Assembly (NCBI GenBank): GCA_020630715.1
Contig: JAHDIQ010000007.1
Coordinates: forward strand, 138,405 to 202,404
Reading direction: 5' to 3'
DNA length: 64,000 nt
Source of the DNA: Nonlabens sp.
GTDB lineage: Bacteria; Bacteroidota; Bacteroidia; Flavobacteriales; Flavobacteriaceae
A program made the translations under genes and the position numbers. Position 1 is the first letter of the stretch, and every line of letters starts with the position of its first letter. Positions 25,901 through 35,283 of this stretch are shown piece by piece. The notes under the pieces are model-generated. The model ran no database searches. It saw only the letters and a list, made by a program, of their open reading frames with translations, and had not been told where the DNA came from.

Positions 25901-27371
25901 AGATTTTAATTTAGAGGAGAATGCGACCATAGGTGTACGGACTAACATTTTTGATTTCAATACCATAGAGCTTACAGATACAAAGTATGGAACTAAAGGA
26001 ATTTTAAGTGGTGATATACGTCATAAAAACTTTGGATTTTGGGAAATAGGTCTAGATATTGAATCAGATAAACTATTAGTTCTGGATACAGATCTCACAC
26101 CAGAGGCTTTGTATTATGGAACAGCATTTATAGATGGTAGTGCTAGTATTACAGGACCTACAGATCAATTATATATAGAAGTGGATGCCACTACTAAAAA
26201 AGGAACGGTTTTTAAAGTACCGCTTAATGATGCAGAAAGTCTAGGCGATGCATCTGTAATTTACTTTTTAAGTCCAGAAGAGAAAGAAGCGCGCATTTCA
26301 GGTGAAGAGATTCAAATAGATGATGTTTCAGGATTAGAATTAAAATTTGATCTAACCATTACTCCAGATGCAGAAGTAGAGATCACCGTAGATCAGGAAA
26401 ATGGCAGTTATTTAACGGGTAATGGCTATGGTAATCTACGATTAGAGATAAACACATTAGGTAAGTTCAATATGTTTGGTAATTTTCTAGTGGCAGATGG
26501 TGTATATAACTTCAAGTATGCTGGAATTGTAAATAAAGAATTTAATATAAAACCAGGTGGAAGCGTTTCCTGGCAAGGTGATCCCTTAGAAGCTATAATT
26601 GATGTTAGTGCATCTTATAAAACGCAGGCAAATCCAGCAATACTTCTAGATAATCCTAATATAAATACAGAAATACCTATTGAAGTAATTACTAGATTAG
26701 AAGGTAGTCTGAGTTATTTTGATCCAGATTTTGAAATTGTTTTCCCTAATGCAAATAGTGTTGTGACTAGTGAGCTACAATACCGCCTAGAAGATAAGTC
26801 ACAACGTTATTTACAGGCGATGTCTTTAATTGCAGGTGGTACTTTTTATAACCCTAATAGTATTTTACAAAATGCTGGTGCAGGTAACCTGGTAGAAAGT
26901 CTCTCTAGCATCGTAAATCAGTTAGTAGGTGGAAATAATGGAGATATTAAATTTGGTGTCAATTATGAAGCTGCAGATCGTAATCCTAATGCAGATTTTA
27001 TACGTGCAGATCGATTTGCGGTAGATGTGAGTACGCAAATTTCTGATCGAGTATTGATCAATGGTAGATTAGGTGTTCCTGTAGGTGCCACTAACGCGAC
27101 AGAAAGAGCCGTGATAGGTAATGTAGAAGTAGAGTTTTTACTAAATACAGACGGATCATTACGTTTAAAAATCTTTAATAGAGAAGATAATTTACAGCAA
27201 ATAGGACAGCAAGAAGGATATGCACAAGGAGTAGGATTGTCATATTCAGTAGATTTTGACACCATGAAGGAACTATACCGTAAAATTTTCAAAAAGACTA
27301 TTTCTAAGGAATCTAAAAACGTTCCTTCTTCTCAAATTATTGATGATTCTATGCCTTTGAAGTTTAAGTAA
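22917..27371 (+). CDS. tamB: TamB-like translocation and assembly module protein
   Basis: About 1484 residues. An N-terminal membrane anchor is followed by a very long beta-rich periplasmic region (AsmA-like then TamB/DUF490 C-terminal domain, including SLGDASVIYFLSP and the GNLRLEINTLGKFNMFGNFLVADGVYNFKYAG block). It bridges the inner membrane to an outer-membrane partner for protein insertion or lipid transport. The start is uncertain: GTG at 22956 gives MLLVLFIIVVILF without positive charges, whereas the same frame back to an ATT at 22917 adds IKRTFKILLRILL, the expected basic anchor. No ATG exists upstream of the helix in this frame. Confidence 0.88.
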   Translation: MKRTFKILLRILLVLLVLFIIVVILFRFESVQTSTAQWLTDYVNEEYDTDISVDKLHITYSGDVRLENALALDHRNDTLIAVGNLETSILGFGELMNGQPDLGDVSLDQVLFNMVRYKDEPRDNLSVFLAKFSSEKKSASKPFTLTTGDLDITNSTVRVIDYNLRYPEAFIANDLNLTADSFSIEGSKISAPITNGDFKMLMGVMKEVDGTRGLTISDFKADFSYDRDQLKANDLYVKTPESEIKGDLTLNYELADFKDFNNKVQWDVNFDQASLSTKEFRTFYPEFTNNATVDLKGHMLGVLNDFTVEKMQARTLNNIDINGDVRFVNVVDNIDQFFIEGTFSKAQASTADLKRFLPRVLGNSIPKEVDNLGVITVNGYASVNASTLNADLTGTTNKGAFKTDIVLTDIQSKAPAYDGTIQVSNIDLGILTGEESLGLATLNMKISGRGFNRDDLNTRITGGVIQLEYNGYTYRNIKVDGRLQKPLFDGRAQVNDPNLKMTFNGLADLSDDINKYDFKASVEYADLKAINLFTRDSIAVLKGDVIMKMKGTNLNDAFGFIDFKNTSYQNENDTYEFEDFIVESTFDQKVRTITVNSPDIIEGEITGVFKVEEIPELFKNAIGNVYTNYRSTTITKDQYLDYEFQIYDKIVDLFFPDIALGENTILKGKVASNEAEFKMTFRTPEINIYDDIKLDKVNVQVNNQNPIFNTYIKIDNVKNGVYDLDDFKLINVTRKDTLFFRTEFVSDKRKTDKYNLSFYHTVNDSSQSVVGIRKSDVKFQGKKWLLNEESDNVQFVFDHGFKDFSLDQLKFKHNKEEIAIAGTIKGSDTKDLHLDFKDVRISSLTSPIDSLKIRGLINGSLDLKQLSGRYEPSSDFTINSLEVNDTPLGDFDLQIKGNEDLTRYNVNAQLQGDDQKTLVATGFIDTSQKFSTIDVDLALNDFNLVALSPLGGIVLDDMRGFASGNIDVSGKLVEPQLDGAVTLESAGLNIPYLNTDFNLEENATIGVRTNIFDFNTIELTDTKYGTKGILSGDIRHKNFGFWEIGLDIESDKLLVLDTDLTPEALYYGTAFIDGSASITGPTDQLYIEVDATTKKGTVFKVPLNDAESLGDASVIYFLSPEEKEARISGEEIQIDDVSGLELKFDLTITPDAEVEITVDQENGSYLTGNGYGNLRLEINTLGKFNMFGNFLVADGVYNFKYAGIVNKEFNIKPGGSVSWQGDPLEAIIDVSASYKTQANPAILLDNPNINTEIPIEVITRLEGSLSYFDPDFEIVFPNANSVVTSELQYRLEDKSQRYLQAMSLIAGGTFYNPNSILQNAGAGNLVESLSSIVNQLVGGNNGDIKFGVNYEAADRNPNADFIRADRFAVDVSTQISDRVLINGRLGVPVGATNATERAVIGNVEVEFLLNTDGSLRLKIFNREDNLQQIGQQEGYAQGVGLSYSVDFDTMKELYRKIFKKTISKESKNVPSSQIIDDSMPLKFK

Positions 27372-27412
27372 AACTTCATTTAACAACCTAATTAAATAAA
27401 ACTATCGTTTCT

Positions 27413-27814
27413 ATGAAAGTCTATGGTAAATGCAGTAATTGCAATTTTGAAAATTCATACGCAACAAATGCTCATACACGAGTTGAGTTTGCAATGCAGG
27501 ATGGAGAAACTATAAAGCTTAACTGTGCTAATTGTGGAGCTAACACGGAGATTCACGTGGATAAATTAGTGGCTAAACCATCTAAAATTGCTCAGATTAT
27601 TGCTTTATCCCTTTTTGTGATAGGAACACCACTATTGTTTTTCCTGATAAACCCTATTTTTTCTGGAAGTAGAAATCATTATGTAATTTATATAATTGGT
27701 GGTTTTATGCTTATACCTGTGCTAGCCTATGCTATTATAAATAGACAAGATCAAACTCGTGTAAGTGATTTTAATAGGAGAAAATTAAAAGGACGAGTGC
27801 ATAATGTGACCTAG
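27413..27814 (+). CDS. Zinc-ribbon protein with two membrane helices
   Basis: 133 residues. Four cysteines in two pairs (GKCSNCNF near residue 5 and LNCANCGA near 40) probably bind zinc. Two membrane helices follow (about 60-80 and 88-107), then a basic tail. It lies 41 bp after the TamB-like gene on the same strand. I do not recognise a named family. Confidence 0.7.
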   Translation: MKVYGKCSNCNFENSYATNAHTRVEFAMQDGETIKLNCANCGANTEIHVDKLVAKPSKIAQIIALSLFVIGTPLLFFLINPIFSGSRNHYVIYIIGGFMLIPVLAYAIINRQDQTRVSDFNRRKLKGRVHNVT

Positions 27815-27876
27815 GTAAAGTTTTTTCAAAAAAGAATTATTTTTCCTTTATTGATTAACTTTTTAAGTTAAAAAAC

Positions 27877-28176
27877 TTATCTCAAAACGATCTTTTCTAT
27901 TAATTCCTCACCTAAATGAGTGTTTAGGTTTTCTACAATTTTACTGCGCCCGTACATCAATTCTTCCCGTAATACCGATGATGAAAGATCTATAAATAGT
28001 GTAGAGCCACGATAATTAATTCCAGTAGTATAGGACATAATTCCATCACCCATAACTGTTTTCCATGCGTTTTCTACAGCAACACGCTTAAAGCCTTTTT
28101 CTAGCTTAGACTGTGCTTTAAAATCATTTAAAGCATCACTCATATTCACAAAACCATCTTTTTTATTATTCCTCAT
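27877..28176 (-). CDS. DUF721/DciA-like protein
   Basis: 99 residues. The pattern VAVENAWKTVMGDGIMSYTTGINYRGSTLFIDLSSSVLREELMYGRSKIVENLNTHLG is the DUF721 domain, related to DciA, the loader of the replicative helicase in bacteria without DnaC. It is the last gene of a set with recF, a usual partner. It overlaps the preceding gene by 11 bases. Confidence 0.85.
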   Translation of the reverse strand: MRNNKKDGFVNMSDALNDFKAQSKLEKGFKRVAVENAWKTVMGDGIMSYTTGINYRGSTLFIDLSSSVLREELMYGRSKIVENLNTHLGEELIEKIVLR

Positions 28177-28579
28177 TATCTAGATTATATGAAGTATAGG
28201 TGTATATGGTACCATTTTCATGTTGAAGTACTAATTCATCCTTTTTTGCGGTTACAACGGTTTGCTGGTAGGCTTCATTACCATCTTTAAATAACAGTAC
28301 TAACTCACCATCGATCTCTTCACAAGTGAAATTTACGGGACTACCATAGTTTACAAAACCACCATCATAAGTAGGGCTTACGCGATACTTAATACCTTGT
28401 GTGCCTTCTATTTCAAAATGATCCATGTGATTTGAAAAAGGAAATTCACGTTCACTACCATCAGGTAATGTTGCATTTTCAATATTCCAGTAACCTTCTA
28501 TGTGAATTAATTGCTCATTTATGGTGCTACCACAACTAACTATAAGAATTAGGGTGATTACGGCTATAAATTGTTTCAT
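28166..28579 (-). CDS. Lipocalin-like lipoprotein
   Basis: 137 residues. It has a signal with lipobox (IVSCGS, Cys near residue 16). The mature part, starting [22 protein letters not shown], resembles small lipocalin-like domains common in Flavobacteria. It is wedged between recF and the DciA-like gene with overlaps on both sides (four bases to recF, 11 to the next), so it is cotranscribed. A link to replication is not implied. Confidence 0.75.
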   Translation of the reverse strand: MKQFIAVITLILIVSCGSTINEQLIHIEGYWNIENATLPDGSEREFPFSNHMDHFEIEGTQGIKYRVSPTYDGGFVNYGSPVNFTCEEIDGELVLLFKDGNEAYQQTVVTAKKDELVLQHENGTIYTYTSYNLDNEE

Positions 28580-29655
28580 AATTTAAATATTTTATAAGAC
28601 TGATGGATTTCTTTTACTACAGCCTCAGTACGTTCTGGATGTGTATCGCTAATAAACAACTGGCCAAAACGATCGTCATTTACCATACTAATGATTTGGG
28701 CTACTCTAGATTCATCTAATTTATCAAAAATATCATCCAGTAACAAGATAGGAACCGTTCCACTTTCTTCTTTAATAAATTCAAATTGAGCCAGTTTTAA
28801 AGCTGTTAGAAAGCTCTTTTGTTGTCCTTGGCTTCCGTATTTCTTAACGGCATGATCGTCTAATAAAAAGTAAAGATCATCTTTATGAGTACCAGCGCTG
28901 CTGTATTGCAATTGTAAATCTTTTTGCAATGAGTTTTCTAGTACTTGGGCAATATCCAGATCATTAAGGTCTGATTTGTAGTAAATAGAAACGTCTTCCT
29001 CACTTTGAGCAATATGCTGATAATATTTCTTAAAAATAGGAATAAACATTTCTAAAAATTCCTTACGACATTTATGAATATAAGTAGCTAGTGGTATTAA
29101 CTGCTGGTCATAAACATCTAGGCCATCGCGATCAAAGGTGCGATTAGCCTGAAAATATTTCAACAATGCATTACGCTGTTGAATCAGTTTATTATACTGC
29201 ACTAGCTTACGCAGGTATTCATTATTCTCAAGGGAAATAACGCTATCTAGAAATTTTCTACGCGTCTCGCTTCCTTCTATAATTAAATCACGATCTGCAG
29301 GACTAATGATCACAAGAGGTAACAAACCTATATGATCACTTAGTTTGTCATAAATTTTACCATTACGTTTTACGACACGTTTTGCACCTCGTTTTGCACT
29401 TACGACTACTTTTTCTGTTTGTTCTTTCTTTAGAAACTCGCCATTAATGACAAAAAACGCCTCGTCATGCTTGATATTTTGAACTGTTATGGGATTAAAA
29501 TAACTTTTGGCAAAAGCGAGATGATAAATAGCGTCCAGCACATTGGTCTTTCCTACGCCATTATTTCCTACAAAACAGTTGATCTTTTCATCTAGTTCAA
29601 AATCTGCCTGTGAGAAACTTTTATAGTTAATAAGGCTTAATGACTTGAGGTACAT
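28576..29655 (-). CDS. recF: DNA replication and repair protein RecF
   Basis: Loads RecA at gaps with RecO and RecR. 359 residues. Walker A is [15 protein letters not shown] (residues 30-44), and the signature region [18 protein letters not shown] precedes Walker [16 protein letters not shown]. The N-terminal [30 protein letters not shown] is typical. It is the first gene of a three-gene set and is divergent from the TPR protein gene. Confidence 0.96.
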   Translation of the reverse strand: MYLKSLSLINYKSFSQADFELDEKINCFVGNNGVGKTNVLDAIYHLAFAKSYFNPITVQNIKHDEAFFVINGEFLKKEQTEKVVVSAKRGAKRVVKRNGKIYDKLSDHIGLLPLVIISPADRDLIIEGSETRRKFLDSVISLENNEYLRKLVQYNKLIQQRNALLKYFQANRTFDRDGLDVYDQQLIPLATYIHKCRKEFLEMFIPIFKKYYQHIAQSEEDVSIYYKSDLNDLDIAQVLENSLQKDLQLQYSSAGTHKDDLYFLLDDHAVKKYGSQGQQKSFLTALKLAQFEFIKEESGTVPILLLDDIFDKLDESRVAQIISMVNDDRFGQLFISDTHPERTEAVVKEIHQSYKIFKL

Positions 29656-29696
29656 GAAATGAGTTTATTGTGTTGTTAATCAGTAGGTTGATGTGA

Positions 29697-29716
29697 TTAC
29701 GCTTTCGCGAAATCGA
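29697..29716. repeat. GCTTTCGCGAAAGC palindrome, copy 7 (intergenic, one mismatch)
   Basis: GCTTTCGCGAAATC with a TTAC left arm; one core base differs. It lies between recF and the divergent TPR gene, 42 bp from the recF start. Confidence 0.8.
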
Positions 29717-29811
29717 AATAAACAGTAGCATTTTACTATTCGTACAAAGGTAGCGTTTGAAACTTAGAAGAATAAAGCATTAAACACATTTTTAATTCTA
29801 GATAAATATTA

Positions 29812-29819
29812 TATTTTTG
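29812..29819 (+). promoter_or_regulatory. Putative -7 element TATTTTTG of the TPR gene
   Basis: TATTTTTG fits TAnnTTTG, 21 bp before the ATG at 29841. The -33 element is not evident. Confidence 0.45.
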
Positions 29820-29840
29820 CGCGTTTAAGAAATACAACTA

Positions 29841-30629
29841 ATGGCAACATATAATAAAAGAGGTTACAAGCCTAAAACTAAGAAAGAGAAGGAAGTGGTA
29901 GAGGATATCCTAGATGGAGAATCTACAACGGCAGAGGTTTTTGAATCCCTAGATGAAGGTGCTAACCGCGCAGAAGAATGGGTTTCTAAAAATCAGAACA
30001 TCATTCTTTATGTGGTAGGTGCGATTGCTCTCGCAGCCATAGGTTATTACCTATACACTCAGTTTGTAATGGAGCCTAAACAGAAAGAAGCAGTGGCAGA
30101 AATGACACAAGCTAATGTTTATTATAATGATGCTCTTAATTCTAATGGTGCTGTAAAGGATTCTTTATACCTAATGGCGTTAGAAGGTGGAGAAGGGAAA
30201 TATGGATTGCTTAAAATCATTGAAGAGTATTCTGGTACTGATGCTGCTAACCAGGCAACTTTCCAGGCAGGAATGGCTTATTTAAATCTAGGTGGAGAAA
30301 ATTATCAAAAAGCTATTGATTATTTAACAGCTTATGATGGTAATGACAAAGTGCTAGAAGCGATTGCTCAAGCAGGAATAGGAGATGCTTTAACACAAGT
30401 GAATCAATATGGAGATGCCGTGTCTTATTATATGAATGCAGCCTCAATTGACGCTAATGGTTTTACATCGCCTAAATACTTATTAAAAGCAGCTCAAGCA
30501 GCGCTTAAAGCAGGTGATAATAGTACTGCGATTAAAGCACTAGAACAAATTGAAACAGATTACTCTGATGTTCCTGAGCTTAAAACAGCCAAAGTGCTTC
30601 TAGGAGAAGCGCGCGCTGCCTCTAACTAA
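29841..30629 (+). CDS. Membrane-anchored TPR protein, YfgM-like
   Basis: 262 residues. A charged cytoplasmic N-terminus (about 1-52), one membrane helix (about 53-74) and a periplasmic domain of tetratricopeptide repeats (pattern NQATFQAGMAYLNLGGENYQKAIDYLTAY). This is the YfgM/Tpr21 architecture, associated in E. coli with the secretion translocon and PpiD. It lies 6 bp from ribH and is cotranscribed with it. Confidence 0.82.
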   Translation: MATYNKRGYKPKTKKEKEVVEDILDGESTTAEVFESLDEGANRAEEWVSKNQNIILYVVGAIALAAIGYYLYTQFVMEPKQKEAVAEMTQANVYYNDALNSNGAVKDSLYLMALEGGEGKYGLLKIIEEYSGTDAANQATFQAGMAYLNLGGENYQKAIDYLTAYDGNDKVLEAIAQAGIGDALTQVNQYGDAVSYYMNAASIDANGFTSPKYLLKAAQAALKAGDNSTAIKALEQIETDYSDVPELKTAKVLLGEARAASN

Positions 30630-30635
30630 AGACTT

Positions 30636-31151
30636 ATGGCTACAGCTGGTATCAACTTATCAGATTACGATAAAAATAAACTTCCCGATGCGACAGCAAT
30701 GCGTATCGGGATTGTTGTTTCTGAATGGAATGAAGACATTACAGAAAACCTATTTAAAGGTGCTCAAAATGCTTTAATAGATTGTGGTGTCCATGAACAG
30801 AACATCCATCGCTGGAATGTTCCGGGATCTTTTGAATTGATCTATGGATGCAAGCAAATGCAACACGATACTTTTCCTGTAGTAAACAGACGTACTAAGA
30901 AACCTCTAGATGCTATTATAGCGATAGGTAGTGTCATCCGTGGTGAGACTGCCCATTTTGACTTTGTATGTCAAGGCGTTACAAATGGTATTAAGGACTT
31001 GAATCTTAACAAAACACGTATTCCAGTTATTTTTTGTGTACTCACAGATGATAACCATCAACAATCTGTAGATCGCAGTGGTGGAAAGCATGGAAATAAA
31101 GGAGCAGAGGCGGCAATTGCAGCAATAAAAATGGCCGCTATTCCTAAATAG
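30636..31151 (+). CDS. ribH: 6,7-dimethyl-8-ribityllumazine synthase
   Basis: Penultimate step of riboflavin synthesis. 171 residues. Signatures are VSEWNEDITENLFKGA, WNVPGSFELIYGC, and IAIGSVIRGETAHFDFVCQGVTNGI with the catalytic His. NKGAEAAIAAIKMA ends the chain. No FMN riboswitch is visible upstream, since the gene follows the TPR gene directly. A terminator follows that overlaps the end of the convergent subtilase gene. Confidence 0.96.
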   Translation: MATAGINLSDYDKNKLPDATAMRIGIVVSEWNEDITENLFKGAQNALIDCGVHEQNIHRWNVPGSFELIYGCKQMQHDTFPVVNRRTKKPLDAIIAIGSVIRGETAHFDFVCQGVTNGIKDLNLNKTRIPVIFCVLTDDNHQQSVDRSGGKHGNKGAEAAIAAIKMAAIPK

Positions 31152-31173
31152 CGACCAGTTATAAAACTTATTT

Positions 31174-31206
31174 AAAGCTGATTATTACTGAATGATCAGC
31201 TTTTTT
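31174..31206 (+). terminator. Intrinsic terminator of ribH, overlapping the subtilase 3' end
   Basis: AAAGCTGAT/ATCAGCTTT stem with a 12-nt loop, then TTTTTT. Positions 31185-31203 also encode the last codons and stop of the convergent subtilase gene. Confidence 0.75.
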
Positions 31207-34200
31207 GTTGCGCTTAAATTACCATTTGATATCGTTACAAAATACAAACCAGTACTATAATTGCTGGTATTAATTCTAGTAGTTTCAGTACTTAAGATGG
31301 TTGCTCCTACTTGCTGTCCTAGACTATTAAGGATTTGAATGTTAGCGCCTAAAACATCATTATTACTTACCTTAAGATTTACAAAACCTTTTGCAGGATT
31401 AGGGAACATTGTGATAGAATCATTAAGAATAGAATCATCTGTAGATAGGGTTTGATTCAATGCAATGTTATCTATAAATGTGCTATTACTGTAGTCATTC
31501 AACAATACAAATCTCAATTGAACATGATTTCCTAAATATGGAGTAAGATCAATACTTTCTTCACGCCATTGATTAGCATTCACTGGTGTCCATGTAGTAC
31601 TAGTATATCTAACTGTAGCTAGATTAAGCCCATCCTTAGAATAAATATCTGTAAACGTAGCGCCACAGTCTGTAGAAAGTTGGACGGTCAATTGATCATT
31701 ATAGCTAGCAGACCATTGCGCCTTGGCTAGGTCAAAGGACAACGTAGCCGTCCCATTGAAATTTAAGTCGTAATATTCAGTAGTAAAACTATCGAGTTCT
31801 CCACGACTGTTATAGCCAGCATTATCTACATAGGCTGCGGTAGTAGGGTTACCGTCACTTCCTATGATACCAGTGCGCTCTACCCATGTTCTTGCATTAT
31901 CTGGATTATCCAGAATCCAGGAAGATGGAAATACACCATTTACCTCAAAATCTTCTACAAAATCTAATGCAGCGCTAGTACTCTGGGTTATGAAATCTAA
32001 TTGCGTTTCATCATTTATTGCTTGTTCGTCTCCAGCAATAACAGTAGACACTTTCAATGTAGATAGTCCATTTCCTGTTATTGTTAGAGGTGTAGTGAAT
32101 GTGAAAATAGCATTATTTCCAGAGTTTAAAGTTCCTGAAAAACTTTCTATTACCGGAGTGTCATTGTTAAGTTGATACATTACATCAAAATTACTTTGAT
32201 CTTGCTGTCCTAAATTAGTGATCTCTGCAGTGATCATTACTGGGGCACTATTACATAATGGTTGAAATTCATCTGCTGTATTAAGAATGGAGGTTACTGC
32301 TAGGTCAACGTTTAAAGAACAATTTAATAAACCAGAATTGTAATTCTGTGCTACAGATCGCATACTCGTCCAGCCATTACCACCGTTTGCTTGTACTGCA
32401 AACCAATTATTTGTAAAAGGATTGTTAATAGGAATTGCAAACGACGTAGTTGAGGTATTACCGACAATTTCCATAGTTTCTGTACCTAACAAGTACACAT
32501 CATAATCTGTGGCTCCTGCTACAGGTGACCAGCTAATAGTAATGGAACTAGGACAAGCCTGAATCACGTTGATATTAGTAGGAGTATTAGCTATAGAGAA
32601 TGTTGTGGGGCTCGTACTACTGTTACCATTATTACTTACACGTATCAATGATGTTCCAGAAATGGAACTAGTAACATTCCATAAAAATAATCGCTGATCT
32701 GCTGCTGCGGTCCCGATGGTATTCCATGATGCACCATTATCAGATGAGTGTTCTATCGTAAAGCTGCCAGTAGGATTTACGGCATCCCACTGGATATATT
32801 CTGCAATGCCTGGTGTAAATGATTCACCACCGCTGGGATAGGTTAATGTTATAGGATCGTTGATAATATCATAGATCACATAATATTCTTGTGGACCTTG
32901 TGGAATACTGAAACCTGTGATGTTAACATTAAAAGTACCTGCTTCAGGATTATCAATGACAACTTGCTCCATATTATTCAATCGATCAACTCCAGCTGTT
33001 GCTGGTGAATTTAGCAAACTAGGGCTAGCCGTTGAATTAAGTACATATGGACTATTCATAGTGCCGTTAGGAGATGTTACGGTCATATCTAGATCATTTA
33101 CTAGGGCTTGGCTCGCGCCAGCGGTTGCTGCTCGGTCTTTCCAGTATACCATTATCTTCAGTTGTGAAACGCCAGAAGGAATCGTTATACTTTCGGTTTT
33201 TTGTGCACTTTGCGAAATTGAACCAGTGATAAAATGATTGTTTTCAATCACCTGAGCCGCTCTTAAACCATTCACCATTCCCCATCCATAATTGAAATCA
33301 GGACCAGGATTTCCATAGTCATTTGCGGTATTTAATAAAATCCCTTTTATAAGGCCACTATCAGGTAAACTTCCATTTTGATCCTGATATACTTCATAAA
33401 GCTGTGCAGCAACACCTGCGATTCCAGGAGATGCGCCTGAAGTTCCACCAAAGGCTCTATAGGTATTGTTCTCATTTGTAGATATATGACCTTGACCATG
33501 TGCTGTAATATCCGGTTTAATACGTCCATCTGTTGCAGGACCTTTACTACTGCTTGTCGCTAAATTACCATCGTCAAAGGTATTTGCTGTAGCGATTGCA
33601 TTTTTACCTTGTTTATGACCACCAGTGATGTTTCCCCAGCCAGAAACGCCATAACCACAGTCACTAGTTCCACTATTTCCTGCACTGAATACGTGTAGTA
33701 AAGAGTTGTAAGTAATGGATTGTTGATCTACCGTTTGAGCTAATGTTGTGTATCCGGCGTTACAACCATTACCGTAGGAAGAATTTGTAATTTGAACACT
33801 ACCGTTACTTATTAAATTGAAAGTAACAGAATCTACAAAAGAGGATGCATAATTAGAAACATAAATGGTAGAACCTGCTGCCATACCACGATTTCTAGGG
33901 TCTAGGTTACCTGCACCTGCAAAAATTCCAGCAACACCATCACCGTGTGTGCCACCTACACCGCTAGCTCCTGAATTATCGATACGACCTTGAAAATCTA
34001 TATGAGGCCCTACAATTCCATCATCTCTTACTAATACGCCTATTCCATCACCTGTATAATTTCTTCCTGAAGCAGTTTGAGTATCTAAGTTGCTTGCTCT
34101 ATGTAATCCACGTCCATCTGTATCTTCTTTAACATCTGGTGCTGGAATCACTTCCATATATTTTACAAAATTAAGTTGGGCTACTGCTGTTAAAAGATCG

Positions 34201-34772
34201 CTAGGAATGGAAACCTGAAAAGTAGTTCCAGCGGCAAAATCTTCTATGATCTTAAGATTATTTGCTTTTAATAATGATGCAACATCTGCTCTGGATAGAA
34301 GATCCATAAATTGTAGTTGTACAGAAATATTGTCACCATCTGTTGCCCAATCACCTATGGTTAAGTTTTTTAAATCTGCAGACATCTTCATTACAGGCAT
34401 AAGTGGTGTAATCGCAGTAACTCCATGCTGACTTAAATAACCATTAGAGACACTATTGTCACTAATAAAAAGATAAGTGTTATTACCTATGTATTCTTTA
34501 AGAATTATATCGTTGTCTCTTAATGCGTTTTGGCTAGATTGAACAGGAATATCTGAAAAAACCATCCATCCAAAAACTTTACCGTTTAAAGTACTAGATT
34601 CCGGCCATGTTGCTAAATTGATATCATTTAAATTATTTGATATGGTTATATTAGATCCTTGAAAATCTATCGAGGTCGCATCATTTTGTGCGATCATATG
34701 TTGCATTCCAAGTGCACAGATTAGAATAATTGCAATTTGGGTAACCTTTGCGTGAAGTAAAATCCTTTTCAT
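31185..34772 (-). CDS. Secreted S8 subtilase with T9SS sorting tail
   Basis: 1195 residues. A signal peptide (about 1-28) and a propeptide-like region come first. The subtilase core has Asp in VLVRDDGIVGPH, His in GGTHGDGVAGIFAG and Ser in GGTSGASPGIAGVAAQ, so the triad is complete. Beta-sandwich domains follow, including one with fibronectin-like features. The end TMFPNPAKGFVNLKV through GLYFVTISNG to KKLIIQ is a type A T9SS sorting domain, so it should cross the outer membrane by the gliding-linked secretion system. A protein-degrading role outside the cell is likely. Confidence 0.93.
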   Translation of the reverse strand: MKRILLHAKVTQIAIILICALGMQHMIAQNDATSIDFQGSNITISNNLNDINLATWPESSTLNGKVFGWMVFSDIPVQSSQNALRDNDIILKEYIGNNTYLFISDNSVSNGYLSQHGVTAITPLMPVMKMSADLKNLTIGDWATDGDNISVQLQFMDLLSRADVASLLKANNLKIIEDFAAGTTFQVSIPSDLLTAVAQLNFVKYMEVIPAPDVKEDTDGRGLHRASNLDTQTASGRNYTGDGIGVLVRDDGIVGPHIDFQGRIDNSGASGVGGTHGDGVAGIFAGAGNLDPRNRGMAAGSTIYVSNYASSFVDSVTFNLISNGSVQITNSSYGNGCNAGYTTLAQTVDQQSITYNSLLHVFSAGNSGTSDCGYGVSGWGNITGGHKQGKNAIATANTFDDGNLATSSSKGPATDGRIKPDITAHGQGHISTNENNTYRAFGGTSGASPGIAGVAAQLYEVYQDQNGSLPDSGLIKGILLNTANDYGNPGPDFNYGWGMVNGLRAAQVIENNHFITGSISQSAQKTESITIPSGVSQLKIMVYWKDRAATAGASQALVNDLDMTVTSPNGTMNSPYVLNSTASPSLLNSPATAGVDRLNNMEQVVIDNPEAGTFNVNITGFSIPQGPQEYYVIYDIINDPITLTYPSGGESFTPGIAEYIQWDAVNPTGSFTIEHSSDNGASWNTIGTAAADQRLFLWNVTSSISGTSLIRVSNNGNSSTSPTTFSIANTPTNINVIQACPSSITISWSPVAGATDYDVYLLGTETMEIVGNTSTTSFAIPINNPFTNNWFAVQANGGNGWTSMRSVAQNYNSGLLNCSLNVDLAVTSILNTADEFQPLCNSAPVMITAEITNLGQQDQSNFDVMYQLNNDTPVIESFSGTLNSGNNAIFTFTTPLTITGNGLSTLKVSTVIAGDEQAINDETQLDFITQSTSAALDFVEDFEVNGVFPSSWILDNPDNARTWVERTGIIGSDGNPTTAAYVDNAGYNSRGELDSFTTEYYDLNFNGTATLSFDLAKAQWSASYNDQLTVQLSTDCGATFTDIYSKDGLNLATVRYTSTTWTPVNANQWREESIDLTPYLGNHVQLRFVLLNDYSNSTFIDNIALNQTLSTDDSILNDSITMFPNPAKGFVNLKVSNNDVLGANIQILNSLGQQVGATILSTETTRINTSNYSTGLYFVTISNGNLSATKKLIIQ

Positions 34773-34860
34773 AATGGGCGTATTTAAGCCTTAAAGATAA
34801 TTCCTAAAGTTCACAATATCTGTGATAATTTAATTTCTAGCAGTTATGTTGAGATGTTTT

Positions 34861-34876
34861 GCTTTCGCGAAAGCGA
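34861..34876. repeat. GCTTTCGCGAAAGC palindrome, copy 8 (intergenic)
   Basis: A perfect 14-bp core in the divergent region between the subtilase and the gene at 34996, 88 bp upstream of the subtilase start. Confidence 0.9.
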
Positions 34877-34972
34877 AATAGTTAAACATAAATACATCTA
34901 ACCATTTTCATAATACCTATAAATTGTTGATACGCGGAATGATCTTTGAGCGATAAACCGTAAACGATTTAC

Positions 34973-34980
34973 TAACTTTG
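34973..34980 (+). promoter_or_regulatory. Putative -7 element TAACTTTG of the 34996 gene
   Basis: TAACTTTG fits TAnnTTTG, 15 bp before the ATG. A TTTG at 34945-34948 is farther away than the usual spacing. Confidence 0.45.
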
Positions 34981-34995
34981 TAATAAATTCATGTA

Positions 34996-35277
34996 ATGGG
35001 AATTTTAGGGAAAAGAAAGAATAAAAAATATGATTATAAGCCACGCTATTACCGTAGCGAAGACGGTAGTAGACCTTTTGAAATTAAAGGGAAATTTGAT
35101 GATCATCGCAATACATTAGGTAGTGCTGGTTTAAAAACAAAATTTCAGCGTGCGCTTAGTGATTACAAATCCGGTACTGATGCGCTTATAAAAAAGCGTA
35201 TCTATATCATTGCTGGAATTTTAGTTCTTCTTTTTTTGTGGTTTATCGATTTTGATTTAAGCATTTTTAAGTTCTAG
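34996..35277 (+). CDS. Small basic membrane protein upstream of mutL
   Basis: 93 residues. It has a basic N-terminus (MGILGKRKNKKYDYKPRYYRSEDG) and one C-terminal membrane helix (about 70-88). Homologues in Flavobacteria are sometimes labelled riboflavin synthase subunit beta; the sequence has no such domain, so that name would be wrong. It lies 6 bp before mutL and is probably cotranscribed. Confidence 0.75.
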   Translation: MGILGKRKNKKYDYKPRYYRSEDGSRPFEIKGKFDDHRNTLGSAGLKTKFQRALSDYKSGTDALIKKRIYIIAGILVLLFLWFIDFDLSIFKF

Positions 35278-35283
35278 CACTTT

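Noticed and set aside
34996..35277. Annotation as riboflavin synthase beta subunit
   Set aside because: The protein is a short basic single-helix membrane protein; ribH is a separate intact gene at 30636-31151.
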